DNA from: JBBRHF01 sp038223055
Lineage (GTDB): Bacteria; Actinomycetota; Actinomycetes; JACCUZ01
NCBI GenBank assembly: GCA_038223055.1
Contig: JBBRHF010000154.1
Span: 1 to 10,566, forward strand
Direction: 5' to 3'
DNA: 10,566 nucleotides
The notes under the pieces were generated by a model. The model saw only the letters and a program-made list of their open reading frames with translations, made no database searches and was not told the DNA's origin. Each line of letters begins with the position of its first letter. Positions within the stretch are counted from its first letter, which is position 1. Shown here one piece after another: positions 1-5,205 of the stretch. The position numbers and the translations under genes are program-made.

Positions 1-381
1 CACCGCCGCAAGCGCGCGATCGAGCGGCTGCACCGCTCGGGTCACCTCGACGAGGCCGGAAAGGCGGAACGGCTCCAGCACGTGATGGCGCCCCGGCCGG
101 GCGGGGTGCGGGCCGCGTTGACCGGCGCGCGAGGCGCCGACGTCGTGTTCGTCGCGCACACCGGCATGGAGCACATGGCAACCGTGCTCGACGTCTGGCG
201 CGAGCTGCCGATGGACACCGAGATCGAGATGCGCTGGTGGCTCGTTCCGGCCGACGAGATCCCCACCGGGGACGACGAGCGCGTCGACTGGCTGTTCGCG
301 TGGTGGGCGACCATCGATGACTGGATCGCGTCGCGGCGCACGATTGCCAACCCGGCGGGCGCGGGGCGACGGCCGTCATGA
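1..381 (+). CDS. PlsC-family acyltransferase, C-terminal part
   Basis: The reading frame is open from the first base and ends at TGA 379-381, giving the last 126 residues of a protein whose start lies outside the window. The stretch HVMAPRPGGV followed by DVVFVAHTGMEH and EIEMRWWLVPADEIP is the tail I recognise from actinobacterial 1-acyl-sn-glycerol-3-phosphate acyltransferase-like proteins, membrane-associated enzymes that move acyl chains onto lysophospholipids. The catalytic HxxxxD motif would lie upstream, so activity cannot be judged here. No signal peptide or membrane helix is visible in this part. The stop codon overlaps the next gene's start by four bases (ATGA), so the two are probably co-transcribed and translationally coupled. 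The family call rests on recalled similarity of the tail only. Confidence 0.8.
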   Translation, partial: HRRKRAIERLHRSGHLDEAGKAERLQHVMAPRPGGVRAALTGARGADVVFVAHTGMEHMATVLDVWRELPMDTEIEMRWWLVPADEIPTGDDERVDWLFAWWATIDDWIASRRTIANPAGAGRRPS

Positions 382-1454
382 GCCCCCATCCACGCTTCGA
401 CGGCGATGGCTGGACTCGCTGCGAACTCGACCACAAGCACTGGGGTCTGCACGGCGCGGCAGGCCTGCTGATTCACCGCGCCATGAAGGGTGGCGGCGCC
501 CGGGAGGGTGGCGGCACTGGCGCCAGGGAGGGTGCTGGCACCGAGGTGCTGCTGCAGCACCGGGCAGAGTGGAGCCACCACGGCGGGACGTGGGGTCTGC
601 TGGGCGGGGCCAGGCACAGCGACGAGGACGCGATCCAGGCCTCGTTGCGCGAGGCGGCCGAGGAGAGCGGTCTCGAGCCGTCCGGCCTGCGCGTCGATGG
701 CGTCTATGTCGACGATCACGGCGGCTGGTCGTATTCGACGGTGATCGCGGAGGCGACGGGCGACGTCACGACAGCCGCGCTCAATGAGGAGACCGTTGCC
801 GTGGCGTGGTGGCGGGTCGAGGAGGTGGGGGGCGGGCTGTCCGTGGGTGGGCCGGGCGGCGTAGGGACGGCTGATCGGGCGGGCGAACTGTCCGCCGATG
901 CCAGGCCGCTACATCCGGGGTTCGCCGCGTCGTGGCCGACGGTGCGTCAGGGGTTGGTGCCCGTCCGGATCGTCGTCGACGCGGCCAACGTGGTGGGGTC
1001 GCGGCCCGACGGTTGGTGGCGTGACCGGGCCGGTGCCGCCGAGCGGCTGCTCGCCCGATGCGCGGGGCTGGCCAGTCGGGGCGTAGCGGGCTCTGCGCTG
1101 GAGGCGGCTTTGCCCGGCCAGGTGCTACAGCGGACCTGGCCGCGGCTCAGCGTGGTCGTGGAAGGAGCCGCGCGGGCCGCCCCACGGAGCGGCGCCGACA
1201 CCTCTCCCCGCGCCGCGATGGGCACCGCGGTCGAAGTCGTCCGGGCGCCCAGGTCCGGTGACGACGCCCTGGTCGAACACGTTGCGGCGCTCACCTCGCG
1301 GTTGTCCGTGGCAGGGTCGTCCGGCGCAGGGTCGTCCGGAGCAGTACTCGTGGTCACCGCCGACCGGGAGTTGCGGCGCCGGTGTGAGGCGCTCGGGGCG
1401 ACGGCTATCGGTCCACGGTGGTTGCTCGACCTGTTCGATGTGCGCGAAGGCTGA
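378..1454 (+). CDS. Nudix hydrolase fused to NYN/PIN-like domain
   Basis: 358-residue protein with two domains. The N-terminal Nudix domain (about residues 10-150) has a complete Nudix box at 77-99 matching Gx5Ex7REUxEExGU, with G77, E83, R91-E92, E95-E96 and G98; the acidic residues bind the metal used to cleave nucleoside-diphosphate-linked substrates. The phrase WGLLGGA replaces the commoner WGLPGGA. From about residue 195 a separate domain begins: VRIVVDAANVVGS (D201, N204), a middle acidic pair SGDDA (D295, D296) and VVTADREL (D329). This spacing of acidic residues resembles NYN/PIN-fold nucleases; I recall actinobacterial stand-alone proteins of this type annotated vaguely as NTP pyrophosphohydrolases. 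The joining region (about 150-190) is Gly-rich. The start is fixed by the ATGA overlap with the acyltransferase gene and by the conserved-looking WTRCELDHKHWG segment just after it. Substrate unknown; the nuclease activity is inferred. Confidence 0.85.
   Translation: MSPHPRFDGDGWTRCELDHKHWGLHGAAGLLIHRAMKGGGAREGGGTGAREGAGTEVLLQHRAEWSHHGGTWGLLGGARHSDEDAIQASLREAAEESGLEPSGLRVDGVYVDDHGGWSYSTVIAEATGDVTTAALNEETVAVAWWRVEEVGGGLSVGGPGGVGTADRAGELSADARPLHPGFAASWPTVRQGLVPVRIVVDAANVVGSRPDGWWRDRAGAAERLLARCAGLASRGVAGSALEAALPGQVLQRTWPRLSVVVEGAARAAPRSGADTSPRAAMGTAVEVVRAPRSGDDALVEHVAALTSRLSVAGSSGAGSSGAVLVVTADRELRRRCEALGATAIGPRWLLDLFDVREG
495..542 (+). repeat. 24-bp imperfect tandem duplication in the Nudix gene
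   Basis: Two adjacent 24-bp units (495-518 and 519-542) differ at four positions. They are in frame and encode two copies of a Gly/Ala/Arg/Glu segment (GAREGGGT, then GAREGAGT) in a loop before the Nudix box, so they lengthen a loop without breaking the fold. Confidence 0.85.
1311..1340 (+). repeat. 15-bp tandem duplication in the NYN-like domain
   Basis: Units gcagggtcgtccggc (1311-1325) and gcagggtcgtccgga (1326-1340) differ only in the last base. They are in frame and encode AGSSG twice, forming a flexible insert just before the VLVVTADREL strand. Confidence 0.85.
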
Positions 1455-1461
1455 GCTGCGG

Positions 1462-2022
1462 TCAGGCGCGACGACCGAAGAAGGCCAGCGTCCGGGTCTG
1501 CAGGTCGGCGTTCGCCGAGACGCTCACGGGCGGGTCGAACCCAGGGCCCAGGGGCTCGGGGTCCTTCTCCATCTCGGCGTAGATCCGGCGCACCAGCTCA
1601 TGGTCGAGGCGCTCGTCGGCGCCGATGCCTCGCGCCAGGTCCCAGGCGTGGATCGTGGAATCCACCGTCATCTGCCACAGGTAGTCGCGCGCGCTGATGT
1701 CACCGGCTGACACCGACACGTGGATCTCCAGGGCGTCGGGTGCGCTGAACGATGCCATGGAACGCTCGCTCGACTCGCGCCAGGAAGCCTTCGCGTCCGG
1801 GCCAAGGGCGTCCCCGGAGAACCGGTCGCCGGCCTCGTTGACCTTCCCGCCGCCCATCAGGTAGGGAGCCCATCGCTGCTCGTCGGCCACGTGGTTGACC
1901 AGCCTCCACACGTCCCACTCGGTGCACGGGGTCGGCAGCCGCCACTGGTCGTCGCCGATCTTTTCGACCCGCGCCCCGAACTCCGCGACCGCCTGGCTGT
2001 ATAGCTCCAACAACACGCTCAT
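1462..2022 (-). CDS. TIGR03086 family metal-binding protein (DinB-like)
   Basis: 186 residues if translation starts at ATG 2022-2020. That start is chosen because AGGGTGG lies a few bases upstream, and because MSVLLELYSQAV opens the family fold; the frame runs further upstream, but that extension is not family-like. Residues TPCTEWDVWRLVNHV (31-45, H44) and VDSTIHAWDLARG (120-132, H125) are the two signature blocks of TIGR03086, related to mycothiol-dependent maleylpyruvate isomerase N-terminal and DinB four-helix proteins. H44 and H125 are candidate metal ligands; a third ligand (H101 or E48) is uncertain. It is probably cytosolic, and the thiol-dependent role is inferred. The gene ends seven bases from the convergent Nudix gene, so the two transcripts probably overlap at their 3' ends. 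Confidence 0.82.
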   Translation of the reverse strand: MSVLLELYSQAVAEFGARVEKIGDDQWRLPTPCTEWDVWRLVNHVADEQRWAPYLMGGGKVNEAGDRFSGDALGPDAKASWRESSERSMASFSAPDALEIHVSVSAGDISARDYLWQMTVDSTIHAWDLARGIGADERLDHELVRRIYAEMEKDPEPLGPGFDPPVSVSANADLQTRTLAFFGRRA

Positions 2023-2169
2023 CTGCACCACCCTGCCACACCCGCCCGTCGACGCGCCGCCGCACGACCAGAGCAGACACATGGTGCTGGACCCGCGCAG
2101 CCCGGCCCTGGACAAGCGCCCGGTCGGAAGGCCAACACACACCAGGCGACAGCGGACCATCAAGGACAC

Positions 2170-2206
2170 TTGACGCTATGACAAGTTTCCTTTACTATTT
2201 TTAGTA
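2170..2206 (+). promoter_or_regulatory. Sigma-70-type promoter with dyad operator
   Basis: TTGACG (2170-2175) and TACTAT (2193-2198) are separated by exactly 17 bp, close to the vegetative consensus. The segment is strikingly AT-rich for this genome. The -10 region is embedded in a perfect dyad: TACTA (2193-2197), four T, TAGTA (2202-2206). Transcription would start near 2205, inside the dyad, so a protein bound there would block polymerase. The XRE regulator encoded 420 bp downstream in the same unit is the obvious candidate for autoregulation; this last step is inference. Confidence 0.72.
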
Positions 2207-2248
2207 TGTACAGCCAAAGATGTTCATGAGCGTCGGAGCAGCAGCGAC

Positions 2249-2630
2249 GTGGCGCGCGATCGCGCCGCGGTCCGCGACGCGGTGCCCGGACTGATCACCC
2301 TGGTGCTGCTCCAAGGCAGCCTGATCCTGGTGGACCCCCGCGAGGAACCGACCGGGTGGATCCTCGTGTGGTCGTTCTCTGCGCTGGTTTCCCGCGCTGT
2401 GGCTGGTGTGGGCCCAGCGCAGGAGCCTGCTCCGCGCCGACGAATATCAGCGTAAGGCGCAACTCGAGGCGATGACGATCGGCTTCGGCGTGGTCATCGT
2501 GCTGTCCCTGGTCGGTGGCCTGCTCGACGCGGCGGGAATGGGCGACCCCGGGCAGTCCCTCCAGGTCACCTTCGTCCTCGGCATCCTCGCCTGGGTCGGC
2601 GCCCTGGCCGTCAAGACGCGGCCCCGGTGA
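2249..2630 (+). pseudogene. Small four-helix membrane protein, frameshifted
   Basis: Two overlapping frames make one protein if a single base is removed from the TTT run at 2388-2390. Frame 2 gives MARDRAAVRDAVPG to SALV, and frame 3 continues PALWLVWAQRRSLL to the stop at 2628-2630. The joined product is 126 residues with four hydrophobic segments at about 12-28, 36-54, 74-92 and 104-121. An RADEYQRKAQLEAM motif precedes helix 3, like the DERxRKxxxxA signature of small membrane proteins that sit beside XRE regulators. Without repair, ribosomes stop after 68 residues, two helices short. GTG 2249 is the best in-frame start, but its ribosome binding site is weak. The stop overlaps the XRE start by GTGA. 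This could be a genuine inactivating insertion, a sequencing error in a homopolymer, or (less likely) programmed frameshifting. Function unknown; in similar pairs the membrane protein is thought to act with its regulator. Confidence 0.7.
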
Positions 2631-2839
2631 AGAACCGACTTCGTGAGTTACGCGCGGTCCGCCACTGGAGCCAGGCCGATCTGGCTGACCGTCTCGAGGT
2701 GTCCCGCCAGACGGTCAACGCCATCGAGATGGGCCGTTACGACCCCAGCCTCCCCCTCGCGTTCAAGATCGCCGAACTGTTCGAGAACCCGATCGAGTCA
2801 CTGTTCTTCCCGGCCGAAGGCCCCGCCCGCCAGTCCTAG
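2627..2839 (+). CDS. XRE-family HTH transcriptional regulator, 70 aa
   Basis: Almost the whole protein is one helix-turn-helix domain: residues 4-12 helix 1, SQADLADRL (15-23) helix 2, and VSRQTVNAIEMGRYDPS (25-41) carrying recognition helix 3, followed by LALAFKIAELF-type helix 4 and the ending ESLFFP. This matches the small Cro/C1-type regulators found next to small membrane proteins in many Gram-positive bacteria. It starts at GTG 2627, overlapping the preceding stop by four bases (GTGA) with no clear ribosome binding site, so translation is probably coupled to the upstream gene; the upstream frameshift may therefore reduce its expression. It is intact although its partner is broken. The likely target is the dyad at 2193-2206 (inference). 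Confidence 0.9.
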   Translation: MKNRLRELRAVRHWSQADLADRLEVSRQTVNAIEMGRYDPSLPLAFKIAELFENPIESLFFPAEGPARQS

Positions 2840-3143
2840 CCGCCCCGGACGCGGGCCGACCCAGGGCGCCACGGACGGTCGAGCCGGTCCCAACGGGCGG
2901 CCGATATCGGCGTACCCGGGTAGCGAGGGCTCTGGGAGCGTCACCGACCAAGGCGAAAAGCAGCCGACATAGGTGTCGACGCCGGTGCGGCGCACTTTCC
3001 CCGACCATTTTTGCATGATCGTGGCGGCGCGACGGGTCCCCGCGCGTCCACGGCGCCGGGCCGTACGGTCGTTCGGCTTGAGACGTGCCGATGGGGCGCC
3101 GATGAACCGGTCGACGAATGAACCGGTCGACGAAGGGGGTCGC
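2840..3143. other. Intergenic region with short dyads, no gene supported
   Basis: 304 bases between the XRE gene and the metalloprotease. It holds a perfect 12-bp palindrome gccgatatcggc (2900-2911), a small hairpin cgaca-tagg-tgtcg (2965-2978), and a 16-bp tandem duplication at 3102-3133 near the next gene. No convincing -35/-10 pair or T-tailed terminator is seen, although the promoter of the metalloprotease should lie here. Confidence 0.5.
3102..3133 (+). repeat. Perfect 16-bp tandem duplication before the protease gene
   Basis: The unit atgaaccggtcgacga occurs at 3102-3117 and 3118-3133 without a mismatch. Each copy begins with ATG, but 16 is not a multiple of three. Only the first ATG is in frame with the protease, and a gain or loss of one unit would swap which is in frame. 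If translation starts at GTG 3144, the repeat is only leader sequence. Confidence 0.92.
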
Positions 3144-3947
3144 GTGGGTCGCGCTCGAGGGACGTTCGCACTGGCCTTGGCGCTCGCCACTGCGGCCGCT
3201 GGGGCCGCGGGATGCGACGTGGCCGGCCGCGGCGGCCCCGACGTGCCGCACACCTCGGGCGCGGTCCCGACGGCGCCCCGCGAACGGGCCCCGAGCCCGC
3301 TGGGAACGCCGCTGCCGGTTCCGTTGGGGTCTGGCGGGTTCGCCTTCAGCTTCAGCCACGCCGACGGCTCGCCCGTGGCCTTCGACCCCTGCCGGGCGCT
3401 GCACTACGTCGTGCGCCCGAACAACTCACCCGCCGGCGGCCCCGCCCTGGTGGCGTCGGTGCTGGCCGACGTGACCGGGGCGACAGGTCTGCGGCTCGTC
3501 GACGACGGGTCGACGACGGAGGCGCCGGTCGAGGATCGGTCGTCGTTCCAGCCCGCCGTCTACGGCGACCGCTGGGCGCCGGTTCTCATCGCGTGGTCCA
3601 CAACGGCCGAGACCACGATGCTCCCGCCCAACGTTTTGGGCCGGGCCGGGCCGACCATGTACGGCGCGCGCGGTCACGGCTCCGATGTCGGCCGGGACGC
3701 CCGATATGTGAGCGGGGTTGCGGTCTTCAACGGGCCGGCGATCGACCGCCAACTTCGCAGCGGTGAGGAGGCGAAGGCGCGGGCGGTGCTGCTGCACGAG
3801 CTTGGACACCTCGTCGGTCTCGGGCACGTGACCGACCCCTATCAAGTGATGTTCGACACCAACGCCTTTCCGCTGGCCCGCTACCGCGCCGGGGACCTTC
3901 GCGGGCTCGAGCGGCTGGGCCGTGGCCAATGCTTCGCCGGACCCTGA
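3144..3947 (+). CDS. Matrixin-like zinc metalloprotease, predicted lipoprotein
   Basis: 267 residues from GTG 3144, chosen because GGGGG sits about five bases upstream and because it gives a clean signal peptide: GRARGTF, then ALALALATAAAGAAG and C24, a lipobox-like AAGC (-3 Ala is less usual than Leu). An alternative ATG at 3102 would add 14 residues before it. The zinc motif HELGHLVGLGH (218-228) is the full metzincin HExxHxxGxxH with catalytic E219 and ligands H218, H222 and H228. M236 in YQVMFD is a plausible Met-turn. C83 and C263, the only cysteines besides C24, could form a disulfide joining the domain ends. A Pro-rich spacer (about 38-60) would hold the enzyme off the membrane. The predicted role is an outward-facing, membrane-anchored peptidase; the substrate is unknown. 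The family is matrixin/M10-like, recognised by motif. Confidence 0.85.
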   Translation: MGRARGTFALALALATAAAGAAGCDVAGRGGPDVPHTSGAVPTAPRERAPSPLGTPLPVPLGSGGFAFSFSHADGSPVAFDPCRALHYVVRPNNSPAGGPALVASVLADVTGATGLRLVDDGSTTEAPVEDRSSFQPAVYGDRWAPVLIAWSTTAETTMLPPNVLGRAGPTMYGARGHGSDVGRDARYVSGVAVFNGPAIDRQLRSGEEAKARAVLLHELGHLVGLGHVTDPYQVMFDTNAFPLARYRAGDLRGLERLGRGQCFAGP

Positions 3948-3975
3948 CTGCGCCGGACCCTGACTGCGCCGGACC
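3935..3975 (+). repeat. 16-bp tandem duplication across the protease stop codon
   Basis: cgccggaccctgactg is present at 3935-3950 and 3951-3966 without mismatch, followed by a partial third copy (3967-3975). The first copy contains the TGA stop (3945-3947). The repeat therefore lies on the 3' boundary of the gene and places a second TGA 16 bases on, in another frame. Confidence 0.92.
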
Positions 3976-4001
3976 GTGAACCCGGACGACCCGGTCACGG
4001 T
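3973..4001. terminator. Hairpin between convergent protease and DUF4192 genes
   Basis: accgtga (3973-3979) and ccgg (3982-3985) pair with ccgg (3991-3994) and tcacggt (3995-4001), with a two-base bulge and an acgac loop. The hairpin covers the DUF4192 stop codon. There is no T-run, so it would be a weak terminator or a 3'-end stabiliser for either strand. Confidence 0.45.
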
Positions 4002-5095
4002 TCACCATCACAGGCCGCACTGATCTCCCGGACCTGGCGGGGGTCGATCGCCCGATCCAGCCCCTCGCGGATCAGCCTGGCCATCGAGTATCCCGGGTCG
4101 GTCAAAAGCGCGCGGTCCAGTGCGACATTGGCGAGGGTTCCGTCGCCTCGCGAATAGGCGACCCAGGCCAGCGCGGTCGCCACGGGGGCATCGACCGGAG
4201 GGATGGCGGTGCGAACCAGATCCATGAGCAGGCTCAGCAGGGCGTCCGAGTCGGGCCGGGCGGCGCGCGCGAGCACACTGTCCCGGGCGCCGACGTCGCC
4301 CAACCCCACCACGAGCCGGGCCGCCGTCGCGGGGGCCAGCCCGCGTCCCTGCGGGTATCCCGCCAGCGTCTCGTCGAACAACGCACGCGTCTCCTGGCGC
4401 AGATCGTGGTGGCTCTCCCCCGCGGCGACCCGGTCAGCCAGCTCAGCCGCGGCTGCGTCCAACGCCCGCTCCGCCTCGACGCGCCGCGCCGACCTCGGTG
4501 CCGCGATGCTGCGCACCACGGCGTCGCGGTCCGGCAGTGCCCGAGCGCCCTCCGCGACCAGGGCCGCCGTGACCACCGAGGTCTCGTCGAGGGGCAGCGG
4601 GGTGCCCTCGGCAGGGCAACATCGTGGGTTCAGACACAGGTCGGACCACCAGCGCCCGGCCGCGACCAGCAGTGCGTCGGTCAAGCCGATGTCGCGCTGG
4701 TGCAGGGCATCGCGCACGGCAGCCACGATGGGCGGCACGGCGTCGAACGATCTCTGGTCCGTGCAGGCAACCCGCGCACCAGCAGTGGCGGGAGCGACGG
4801 CGGCTGTCGCGGTCGAGACGATGCCTACGTGGTGCGCCGCAGTCTCGTCGTAACGCAACAGGACCGCGCGGTCTGCTCTGTTCTGCAGGGCGCCCAGCGC
4901 CAGCAAGTCGGCGCACTCCGCCTCGTCCCCCCGCTCAGGTAGGTCGAGGCGCATGGTGACGGCGAGCTTTCCCCGCGGGCCCCGCAGGGCGACCAGCACG
5001 ATGCTGTCCCGAGGGTGGTAGCCCAGCATCCGCGGCAAGGCGGTCAGGAGGGCGGAGGGACCGATGACGCGCAGTGGCGCCCTGGTGAGTGTCAT
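3995..5095 (-). CDS. DUF4192 domain-containing protein
   Basis: 366 residues if started at ATG 5095-5093. The opening (RVIGPSALLTALPRMLGYHPRDSIVLVAL, in two pieces around residues 9-37) is the signature start of DUF4192, so the longer upstream frame is not used. A Cys cluster LCLNPRCCP (C154, C159, C160) is also typical and could bind metal. The Arg/Ala-rich second half is predicted helical. No signal peptide or membrane helix is seen. No good ribosome binding site precedes the ATG. The gene is divergent from recQ with 110 bp between starts, so both promoters must lie in that gap. The function of DUF4192 is not established, and I do not assign one. The length fits the family as I know it. Confidence 0.85.
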   Translation of the reverse strand: MTLTRAPLRVIGPSALLTALPRMLGYHPRDSIVLVALRGPRGKLAVTMRLDLPERGDEAECADLLALGALQNRADRAVLLRYDETAAHHVGIVSTATAAVAPATAGARVACTDQRSFDAVPPIVAAVRDALHQRDIGLTDALLVAAGRWWSDLCLNPRCCPAEGTPLPLDETSVVTAALVAEGARALPDRDAVVRSIAAPRSARRVEAERALDAAAAELADRVAAGESHHDLRQETRALFDETLAGYPQGRGLAPATAARLVVGLGDVGARDSVLARAARPDSDALLSLLMDLVRTAIPPVDAPVATALAWVAYSRGDGTLANVALDRALLTDPGYSMARLIREGLDRAIDPRQVREISAACDGEP

Positions 5096-5205
5096 GAGAA
5101 AACGGTGCCAAAGAATCGGCCGTCCACAGCCCCTCGTCGTCCCCAGGTCGCCGCAAAGGCCGGCGCCGGCGATCGTCCGTCGGTGGCGTCGGCTAGACAG
5201 GGACC

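Noticed and set aside
2023..2169. N-terminal extension of the TIGR03086 gene to 2169
   Set aside because: The extension is not family-like, and a good ribosome binding site precedes the ATG at 2022.
2798..3017. Minus-strand frame from an ATG at 3017 (MQKWSGKVRRTGVDTYVG...) ending inside the XRE gene
   Set aside because: About 72 residues with less biased third positions than the real genes, no ribosome binding site that I can see, no recognised domain, and overlap with the end of the XRE gene.
2840..3143. A riboswitch or small RNA in the gap before the metalloprotease
   Set aside because: I compared it by eye with c-di-GMP and cobalamin consensus blocks and found no match; only short hairpins are present.
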